Shown: one piece after another, positions 4,844 to 9,510 of the stretch
Numbering within the stretch: the first letter of the stretch is position 1
How the letters are laid out: the number at the start of each line of letters is the position of its first letter
DNA from: an uncultured Chloroflexota bacterium
Lineage (GTDB): Bacteria > Chloroflexota > Dehalococcoidia > SM23-28-2 > RBG-16-64-32
DNA: 9,510 nucleotides
NCBI GenBank assembly: GCA_913056415.1
Contig: CAJXNA010000059.1
Span: 1-9,510, forward strand
Reading direction: 5' to 3'
Position numbers and translations under genes: made by a program
The notes under the pieces: generated by a model
Told to the model about the DNA's origin: nothing
What the model saw: only the letters and a program-made list of their open reading frames with translations
Database searches by the model: none

Positions 4844-5740
4844 TTAGCAGCAGCTCCCGGGCGAGCAGGAGCCAGCCTCGGCGGCGACCACGTTCAGCGA
4901 CGAGAAGGCGTGCCCGCCTTCGCCGGGCCGCCGCGCCCTCACGACCGCGCTGATCACACTGAACGGTTGGGCGCCCTGCTTCTTGACCTGTGCCAGCAGG
5001 TCGCTCATGTCTTGCCAGCCCAGGGCCTCGGCGTCCGCCACTGTGTACTCCCTTAACACCTCGATCTCAATGTTGGTAAACCCGGCCGCCGCCAGCTTGG
5101 CTTGGTACTCGCTCTCCTCCAGCGCGCCCGCGGCACACGCCGCCCACGCTTCCAGATTGCCGCGCAGCACATCAGGCACCTGACCCCGCACGACGATGTC
5201 GGCGATGGCCAGGCGGCCGCCGGGCTTCAGGACCCGGAACGCCTCCGTCAGCACCTTGTCCTTGTCCGGCGATAGGTTCACCACGCAGTTGCTGATGATC
5301 ACGTCCACGGAGCCCTCCGGCAGGGGGATGTCCTCCATCTCACCCTTGAGGAACTCCACGTTGGTCACGCCCGCCTGGCGCTGGTTCTTCCGCGCCAGCT
5401 CCAGCATCTCGTCCGTCATGTCCAGCCCGTAGGCCTTGCCGGTGGGGCCAACGCGCCGCGCCGAAAGCAGCACGTCGATGCCGCCGCCCGAGCCGAGGTC
5501 CAGCACCACCTCGCCCTCGTGCAGGTCCGCCATCGCCACCGGGTTTCCGCACCCCAGCGACGCCACCACCGCCTCCTGCGGTAGCCCCTGGAGCTCGTCC
5601 GTCGTGTAGAGCTTGGAGCTGACCACGCTCTCCGCCGTGTCGGAACCGCAGCAAGACGAGTCCGCTGCTCCCTGCGCCTGGCGGGCGCTCTGGGCGTAGC
5701 GCTCGCGAACCGTCTCCTTGATCTCTCGCTCGGTAGTCAT
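4844..5740 (-). CDS. arsM: Arsenite S-adenosylmethionine methyltransferase
   Basis: A 298-aa cytosolic enzyme that transfers methyl groups from SAM to As(III), giving mono-, di- and trimethylated arsenicals. The SAM-binding motif VLDLGSGGGIDVLL is at about 79-92. The three conserved As(III)-binding cysteines are C64 (SLGCGNP), C152 (SNCVVNLS) and C202 (AACAAGA). An extra N-terminal pair C30-C31 and a C-terminal SCSPGSCC add thiols, as in many bacterial ArsM proteins. The UbiE-like VLKPGG follows at about 170-175. Start ATG 5740 has a strong SD (AAGGAGGAG on the minus strand, 5754-5746). It lies 31 bp behind arsR and an operator-like repeat sits in that gap, so ArsR control is likely. No pump gene is in the window. 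Confidence 0.95.
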   Translation of the reverse strand: MTTEREIKETVRERYAQSARQAQGAADSSCCGSDTAESVVSSKLYTTDELQGLPQEAVVASLGCGNPVAMADLHEGEVVLDLGSGGGIDVLLSARRVGPTGKAYGLDMTDEMLELARKNQRQAGVTNVEFLKGEMEDIPLPEGSVDVIISNCVVNLSPDKDKVLTEAFRVLKPGGRLAIADIVVRGQVPDVLRGNLEAWAACAAGALEESEYQAKLAAAGFTNIEIEVLREYTVADAEALGWQDMSDLLAQVKKQGAQPFSVISAVVRARRPGEGGHAFSSLNVVAAEAGSCSPGSCC

Positions 5741-5745
5741 AGCCT

Positions 5746-5754
5746 CTCCTCCTT
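5746..5754 (-). promoter_or_regulatory. Strong ribosome binding site of arsM
   Basis: AAGGAGGAG on the minus strand, 5 nt before the ATG. It is far stronger than the sites of most neighbours, and arsR itself has none at a working distance. Confidence 0.8.
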
Positions 5755-5772
5755 AATCGAATCTTGTCGATT
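5755..5772. promoter_or_regulatory. Operator-like inverted repeat between arsR and arsM
   Basis: AATCGA-ATCTTG-TCGATT: perfect 6-bp arms around a 6-bp spacer. It matches the arsR promoter site at 6153-6172 at 12 of 16 core positions (ATCGA-N3-TTG-TCRAT). It touches the arsR stop codon and sits directly before the arsM SD. Confidence 0.6.
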
Positions 5773-6134
5773 TATGCTAGCTCAGCCAGCGTCTTCACCG
5801 CGCCCATCAGGGCACGTGTGTTCACCCGGTAATACGCCCACAGCCCCCGCTTCTCGCACTCCACGATGCCCGCCTCGCGCAGCACCTTCAGGTGGTAGGA
5901 GATCGTGGACTGCGACAGCCCAAACAAGGGCACGATGTTGCACTCGCACAGCTCGTGCTTCGACCGCACCATCGTGCGGACGATTCGCAGGCGCGTCTCG
6001 TCCGAGAGCGCCTTGAACCGCGTTGCCGCATCGACCAGCGCTCCATCCTGCGCCGCGTCGGCCTCGTGAATCGAGCCCGGCTCTATCCCGCAGCAGGCCG
6101 CCCCCGTGTTTATGACCTTCGCTTCAGTAGCCAT
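5772..6134 (-). CDS. arsR: ArsR/SmtB-family arsenic-responsive repressor
   Basis: A 120-aa winged-helix repressor that leaves DNA when As(III) binds. The family core FKALSDETRLRIV lies at about 40-52, the As(III)-type metal motif ELCEC (C63, C65) in the ArsR position, the recognition helix SQSTISYHLKVLREAG at about 74-89, and the wing GLWAYYRVN near 97-105. C93 (VEC) and an N-terminal C14-C15 pair could supply a third ligand or bind metal separately. ATG 6134 coincides with the start site predicted from its promoter, so the mRNA should be leaderless. It is transcribed with arsM, 31 bp downstream. Confidence 0.93.
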   Translation of the reverse strand: MATEAKVINTGAACCGIEPGSIHEADAAQDGALVDAATRFKALSDETRLRIVRTMVRSKHELCECNIVPLFGLSQSTISYHLKVLREAGIVECEKRGLWAYYRVNTRALMGAVKTLAELA

Positions 6135-6140
6135 GGCCTC

Positions 6141-6172
6141 ATGATACGGCCCATATCGATGTTTGTCAATAT
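6141..6172 (-). promoter_or_regulatory. arsR promoter with overlapping ArsR operator
   Basis: On the minus strand: TTGACA (6169-6164), a 17-bp spacer and TATCAT (6146-6141). The near-perfect inverted repeat ATATCGA-TGTTTG-TCAATAT (6153-6172, plus strand) covers the -35 and upstream spacer, as expected for an autoregulated ArsR operator. Position +1 falls at 6134, the A of the start codon. Confidence 0.75.
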
Positions 6173-6198
6173 AGCGCGAGGGAATTTTGCGCAGATCA

Positions 6199-7392
6199 TT
6201 AGACGCCCGCCGACGCCGCCTCCGCCAGCGACGCCTCCAACCGCCGTCCCAGCTCCTCCATCCCCCAGCCCTTCGCCGCTGAGATCACCAACGCATCGGC
6301 GCCCCACGGCTCCAGCAACGCCTGCGCCCCCTCCGCCTTCAGCACCTCCTCCAGCGAGTCGCCCTTCCCTTCGATGAGGAGATCGGCCTTGTTGAATACC
6401 GTCAGCAACGGCTTCGCCGCCAGCTCCAGTTCAGCCAGCGTCGCCTCCACCGTCTCGGCCTGTTGCACCGCGTCCGGATGCGTTACGTCCACCACGTGCA
6501 GCATCAGCGTCGCCTCCGTCATCTCCTCCAGCGTGGCCCGAAACGCCGCCACCAGCTGCGTCGGCAGCTTCTGGATGAACCCCACCGTATCCGTCAGCAA
6601 CACCATGTTCCCCGATGGCAGCCTCACCCGACGCGTCACCGGGTCCAGAGTGGCGAACAGCCGATCCTCCACAAGCACGTCAGCCCCTGAGAACGTCCGC
6701 ATCAGCGTGCTCTTGCCCGCGTTCGTGTAGCCCACCAGCGACACCACCGGCATCCCCTGCCTCGCCCGCTGGCGACGGTGCAGCGCCCTCTGCCGCCTCA
6801 CCTGCTCGATCTGCCGCTTCAGCGCCGATATCCGGTCACGGATCAGCCTCCGGTCCGTCTCCAGCTGCGTCTCGCCCGGGCCACGCGTGCCGATTCGACC
6901 TTCCAGCCGCTCCAGGTGAGACCACTGGCCCCGCAAGCGGGGCAGGATGTATTCGTGCTGGGCCAACTCCACCTGCAGCCGGCCCTCCCTCGTGCGCGCG
7001 TGCTGGGCGAAGATGTCCAGGATCAGCGCCGTGCGATCCAGCACCTTCACCTCCAGCTCCTTCTCAAGCGTCCGCTGCTGGGATGGCGACAGCTCGTCGT
7101 CGAAGATGACGGTGGTGTAGTCCAGCGAGCCCTGCTGCGAGGCGATCTCCTGCACCTTGCCCCGGCCGATGTACGTCGCCCGGTTGGGTCGCTCCAGCCG
7201 CTGCAGGGCGTAACCCACTACCCGCGCCCCCGCGGTGTCCGCCAGAAGAGCCAGCTCCTCCAGCGAGGCCTGCGTACTCCAGCGCCGAAGGCCGGCCGAC
7301 CTGTTAGCCCGTCCGTCGCCGCGCTTGACCTCGGCGGCCACCAGGAACGCCCGCTCCTGGGGCTCCGTCGTCTTGTGTAGCCTGCGTGCTAT
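6199..7392 (-). CDS. hflX: Ribosome-associated GTPase HflX
   Basis: A 397-aa (from the proposed start) translational GTPase that binds the 50S subunit and rescues or splits stalled ribosomes under stress. The HflX N-terminal domain contains SLEELALLADTAGARVVG and YIGRGKVQEI; the middle contains LILDIFAQHARTREGRLQVELAQ and RGPGETQLETDRR. The G domain has G1 GYTNAGKS (K227), G2 LFATLDPVTR, G3 DTVG (268-271), G4 NKAD (334-337) and G5 SAAKG. Start: the frame stays open to ATG 7488 and ATG 7575, but those extensions would run through a palindrome and the divergent promoter. A perfect SD GGGAGGTG (7408-7401) sits 8 nt before ATA 7392, which gives ARRLHKTTEPQERAFLV, resembling where family members begin. 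The call is firm; the start is inferred. Confidence 0.92.
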   Translation of the reverse strand: MARRLHKTTEPQERAFLVAAEVKRGDGRANRSAGLRRWSTQASLEELALLADTAGARVVGYALQRLERPNRATYIGRGKVQEIASQQGSLDYTTVIFDDELSPSQQRTLEKELEVKVLDRTALILDIFAQHARTREGRLQVELAQHEYILPRLRGQWSHLERLEGRIGTRGPGETQLETDRRLIRDRISALKRQIEQVRRQRALHRRQRARQGMPVVSLVGYTNAGKSTLMRTFSGADVLVEDRLFATLDPVTRRVRLPSGNMVLLTDTVGFIQKLPTQLVAAFRATLEEMTEATLMLHVVDVTHPDAVQQAETVEATLAELELAAKPLLTVFNKADLLIEGKGDSLEEVLKAEGAQALLEPWGADALVISAAKGWGMEELGRRLEASLAEAASAGV

Positions 7393-7400
7393 CTCGGCTT

Positions 7401-7419
7401 CACCTCCCGTATTAGTATA
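7401..7419 (-). promoter_or_regulatory. hflX SD and candidate -10
   Basis: On the minus strand, TATACT (7419-7414) resembles a -10 with no good -35; it is followed by GGGAGGTG (7408-7401), fully complementary to the 16S rRNA tail. The SD lies so close to the -10 that the transcript from this box would begin at or inside it. A different start point is therefore possible. Confidence 0.4.
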
Positions 7420-7443
7420 GACCGCAGGCGGGCGCCCTGTGCG

Positions 7444-7452
7444 TGCTACAAT
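7444..7452 (+). promoter_or_regulatory. Extended -10 promoter for the methyltransferase pair
   Basis: TGCTACAAT is an extended -10 (TGn followed by TACAAT at 7447-7452). No recognisable -35 lies at 16-18 bp, as is common for extended -10 promoters. Transcription would start near 7459, immediately before the palindrome copy 3. Confidence 0.5.
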
Positions 7453-7461
7453 GGATCGCGT

Positions 7462-7483
7462 CTGCCCTACCGGCAGGCAGGCC
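7462..7483. repeat. Palindromic repeat, copy 3 (degenerate, mRNA leader)
   Basis: The right half GGCAGGCAGG (7472-7481) is identical to copy 1; the left half is diverged (CTGCCCTACC). An RNA hairpin can still form, CTGCC (7462-7466) with GGCAG (7476-7480). It lies 10 bp after a -10 box, as copy 2 does. Confidence 0.7.
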
Positions 7484-7514
7484 AGCATCCCCGTCTCGCT
7501 AGAAGGGCCACCGG

Positions 7515-8255
7515 ATGCCTGTTCCCGCTCATGCAGGACCAAAGGTGGGCCGGTCGGCCGGCCCCGACACCCCACGCCGCATCTTCTCGCCCATCGCCGA
7601 CAACTACGACCGTCCCGCCCAGCTCCTCAGCCTCCTCCAGTACTCCCGCTGGCACGACTTCCTGCTCTCCCGGCTCGACCTGCCGCCGGGGGCGCGAGTC
7701 CTCGACATGGCAACCGGCACCGGCGCCCTCGCCCTGCGCCTCTGCCGGCGCGACGGCGTGCGGGTGACGGCCGCAGACATCACCCGGCCGATGCTTCAGA
7801 CTGCGGCGCGCCGCGCAGACGGCGTAGCGCCCCGCCTGGACCTCGCGGAGTGCACGGCGGAGGCGATCCCCTTCGCCGACGCGGCCTTCGACGCGGTCGT
7901 CTTCACCTACCTGCTGCGCTACGTCGCCGACGTCCCCTCCACCCTCGCCGAGCTGGCGCGCGTCCTCAAGCCGGGCGGCACGATAGCGTCCCTGGACTTC
8001 GCCGTCCCCTCCGGCCTCGCCCACCCCCTCTGGCGTCTTTACACCACCATCGCCCTTCCCCTGGGCGGCGCCCTCCTCTCCCCCGCCTGGCGCCGCGTCG
8101 GCGCCTTCCTCGGCCCCAGCATCCGCGGCTTCTACCGCCGCTGGCCTGAGGAGCGGCTGCTCCAACTGTGGCGTGACTGCGGCTTCTCCAACGTCGCTGC
8201 CAGACGCCTCTCTCTGGGCGGCGCCATCGTCATCTGGGGAACGAAGAGGGGATGA
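7515..8255 (+). CDS. UbiE/MenG-like SAM-dependent methyltransferase
   Basis: A 246-aa class I methyltransferase. RIFSPIADNYDRPAQLLSLLQYSRWHDFL (from about residue 22) parallels the UbiE/COQ5/MenG N-terminus; motif I VLDMATGTGALA is at 62-73; AADITRPML is the acidic-loop region; FTYLLRYVADVPSTLAELARVLKPGG parallels the UbiE LRNV.D...L.E..RVLKPGG block; GFYRRWPEERLLQLWRDCGFSNV precedes a GG-containing C-terminus. UbiE/MenG enzymes C-methylate demethylmenaquinone or related quinones. ATG 7515 has AGAAGGG at 7501-7507. Its stop overlaps the next start (ATGA, 8252-8255). The coupled UbiA-like membrane protein supports a quinone or isoprenoid-lipid role, but the true substrate is not fixed by sequence. 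Confidence 0.85.
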   Translation: MPVPAHAGPKVGRSAGPDTPRRIFSPIADNYDRPAQLLSLLQYSRWHDFLLSRLDLPPGARVLDMATGTGALALRLCRRDGVRVTAADITRPMLQTAARRADGVAPRLDLAECTAEAIPFADAAFDAVVFTYLLRYVADVPSTLAELARVLKPGGTIASLDFAVPSGLAHPLWRLYTTIALPLGGALLSPAWRRVGAFLGPSIRGFYRRWPEERLLQLWRDCGFSNVAARRLSLGGAIVIWGTKRG

Positions 8256-9028
8256 GAACCGTCCGCAGGCTCGAAGCCACGACGCCCAGGACCGCGGCCC
8301 AACCCGAGGCGCGACCGGCCTTCTACGCCCTTGATCTCGGCGCCTGGCGAGACTACGTTACCCTGCTCCATCCTCCGTACACGCTCTGGCACCTGAGCTA
8401 CGTCGTCCTCGGCGCCGCCCTCGCCCCCACCCTCCACTACGACCGGCTCGGCGCCACCCTCCTCGCCTTCTTCCTTGGCGTCGGCGTCGCCGCCCACGCC
8501 CTCGACGAGCTGAACGGCCGGCCCCTGCGCACCCGCATCCCGACGTCCGTGCTCGTCCTCCTGACGACGATCGCTCTTGTCGGCGCGGTGGGCCTGGGGC
8601 TGCTGGGCGCGGTGGTGGTCTCGCCCTGGCTGCTCGCCTTCATCGGCTTCGGGGCGTTCATCGTCATCGCCTACAACCTGGAGCTGTTCGGCGGCCGCTT
8701 CCACTCCGACATCTGGTTCGCCCTGGCCTGGGGCGCCTTCCCCCTGCTCACCGCCTACTGGGCAAGCGCCGAGCGGCTCGAACCGGCGGCGGCCGCTGGC
8801 GCTGCTGCCGCCTTCGCCCTCAGCCTCGCCCAGCGCACGCTCAGCTCCCGCGTTCGCTCCATACGCCGCCGCGTGCAGAGCATCGAGGGGCGCATCACCT
8901 ACGCGGACGGCACGACAGAAACAATCGATAGGCGCTGGGCTCTCGCCGCCGACGAGCGGGCGCTCATGCTGATGGCAGCGGCGGTAGTCTGCGTTGGCGT
9001 TGCGGTGCTGCTGGCGCGGGCGGTCTAG
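8252..9028 (+). CDS. UbiA-like integral membrane protein
   Basis: A 258-aa multi-pass membrane protein with about seven hydrophobic segments (roughly 46-60, 66-84, 98-122, 124-142, 154-172, 177-192, 236-256). The segment FGGRFHSDIWFALAWGAFPLLTAYW resembles the second active-site region of MenA/UbiA prenyltransferases (G..GD.FVF.FFG...V.GTYY), with D153 in place. The first Asp-rich motif, normally NDxxDxxxD, reads AAHALDELNGRPLRT (D85, E86), so magnesium-diphosphate binding would be altered. It overlaps the methyltransferase by 4 nt, with purine-rich GAAGAGGGG just before the ATG. It could be a divergent prenyltransferase for quinone or polar-lipid synthesis, or a non-catalytic relative. The C-terminal basic loop (about 193-230) is unusual. 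Confidence 0.6.
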   Translation: MRTVRRLEATTPRTAAQPEARPAFYALDLGAWRDYVTLLHPPYTLWHLSYVVLGAALAPTLHYDRLGATLLAFFLGVGVAAHALDELNGRPLRTRIPTSVLVLLTTIALVGAVGLGLLGAVVVSPWLLAFIGFGAFIVIAYNLELFGGRFHSDIWFALAWGAFPLLTAYWASAERLEPAAAAGAAAAFALSLAQRTLSSRVRSIRRRVQSIEGRITYADGTTETIDRRWALAADERALMLMAAAVVCVGVAVLLARAV

Positions 9029-9038
9029 AGCGATACGC

Positions 9039-9073
9039 TATAATACCCCCATTGCACTGCCAGTGAAGGAGGT
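9039..9073 (+). promoter_or_regulatory. TATAAT box, 11-bp palindrome and SD of the epimerase gene
   Basis: A perfect -10 TATAAT lies at 9039-9044 without a clear -35. The palindrome CACTG-C-CAGTG (9055-9065) lies just after the expected start site and abuts the strong SD GAAGGAGGT (9065-9073), 5 nt before the ATG. The palindrome could be an operator. Confidence 0.55.
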
Positions 9074-9078
9074 CTTGC

Positions 9079-9510
9079 ATGCGCGTACTCGTCACCGGCG
9101 GAACCGGCTTCGTGGGATCGCACACGGTGGCGGCGCTGATCGAGAAGGGGCACGACGTGCGGCTGCTCGTGCGCTCGCCGGACCGGATCGCCCCCGCCCT
9201 GGAGCCGCTGGGGGTCGCCAAGGTCGACTCTATCGTCGGCGACATCACGGACGCGAATGCCGTCGAGCGGGCGATGGAGGGCTGCCAGGCGGTGCTCCAC
9301 GCCGCCGCCGTCTACAGCCTCGACGGCCGCGAGGCGAAGCGCATCCGAGAGACCAACGTCCGCGGCACAGACCTGGTGCTGAGCACGGCGGTCCGGCTGG
9401 GGCTGGACCCCATCGTCTACGTCTCCACCGGCGGCGCGCTGCTGCCGCCCAACGGCGATGTTCTCACGCCCGACTCGCCGGTCAAAGCCCCAAAGGGCGC
9501 GTACATCGGC
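9079..9510 (+). CDS. NAD-dependent epimerase/dehydratase family protein (3' end missing)
   Basis: The first 144 codons of an extended short-chain dehydrogenase/reductase, open to the window end. The nucleotide-binding TGGTGFVGSH (GxxGxxG) lies at residues 6-15, followed by the D of the GDITD adenine-contact motif, HAAAVYSLD in the NAD-loop position, TNVRGTDLVL and YVSTGGALL, whose Ser/Thr fits the catalytic triad. The YxxxK pair would come after the window ends. Such enzymes act on nucleotide-sugars, flavonoid-like ketones, or 3-beta-hydroxysteroid/hopanoid-type substrates; the sequence seen does not decide. It has its own TATAAT box and a strong SD (GAAGGAGGT), so it probably starts a new transcription unit. 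Confidence 0.9.
   Translation, partial: MRVLVTGGTGFVGSHTVAALIEKGHDVRLLVRSPDRIAPALEPLGVAKVDSIVGDITDANAVERAMEGCQAVLHAAAVYSLDGREAKRIRETNVRGTDLVLSTAVRLGLDPIVYVSTGGALLPPNGDVLTPDSPVKAPKGAYIG

Noticed and set aside
4835..4848. Shared TAGCCGCT core between the MBL/arsM junction and the P1 palindrome (673-685)
   Set aside because: Only eight bases and it falls on stop codons; most likely chance. It is also too weak to be a bidirectional terminator.
7547..7564. 7-bp GC hairpin (GGGCCGG-TCGG-CCGGCCC) in the methyltransferase start region
   Set aside because: It lies in codons of a GC-rich gene and such stems arise readily by chance; no support for a role.
1..9510. CRISPR array, insertion sequence or prophage
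   Set aside because: No regularly spaced repeats, transposase, integrase or phage gene is seen on either strand.

Overview
The window is GC-rich bacterial chromosomal DNA with short intergenic gaps, TTGACA/TATAAT-type promoters and many genes lacking a clear Shine-Dalgarno (SD) sequence. The N-terminus of the HflX protein, the arsM/arsR pair and the scattered CCTGCCTGCC/GGCAGGCAGG palindromes suggest an uncultured Chloroflexota (Dehalococcoidia-like) genome. That placement is inference from family memory and is not proven by any marker in the window.

Layout, left to right. (1) The 3' part of a zinc-ribbon protein with an Ala/Glu-rich tail (3-533). (2) A gene-free stretch of 370 bp (534-903) dense in structure: a 26-nt direct repeat flanking a hairpin, a consensus promoter with a palindrome over its -10, a region that can fold into two mutually exclusive RNA hairpins, and a second promoter bracketed by a perfect 10-bp inverted repeat. 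(3) A 6-pyruvoyl-tetrahydropterin/6-carboxytetrahydropterin synthase homologue (904-1392) with a CExxHGH active-site signature. (4) A promoter overlapping its stop codon, then an apparent four-gene plus-strand operon (1496-4839): a Cys-rich protein, a WrbA-like flavoprotein, a 4-coumarate/long-chain-type acyl-CoA ligase and a lactonase-like metallo-beta-lactamase-fold hydrolase. (5) Convergent to it on the minus strand, an arsenic unit arsR-arsM (6134 to 4844) with two matching operator-like sites and an arsR promoter that predicts a leaderless mRNA. (6) hflX on the minus strand (7392-6199), apparently starting at a rare ATA codon. (7) Divergent from hflX, a UbiE/MenG-like methyltransferase translationally coupled to a UbiA-like membrane protein (7515-9028), a pair pointing to quinone or isoprenoid lipid chemistry. 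(8) The start of an NAD-dependent epimerase/dehydratase gene (9079 to the window end) behind its own TATAAT box.

How the parts work together: ArsR should sense As(III) and release arsR-arsM so that ArsM can methylate arsenite; no efflux pump or arsenate reductase gene is in the window. The WrbA-like, CoA-ligase and hydrolase genes look co-transcribed, but their substrate is unknown. The most unusual material is non-coding: the 534-903 control region, and a family of short palindromes, two of which lie immediately downstream of a promoter -10 box and so would form a hairpin near the 5' end of the mRNA.
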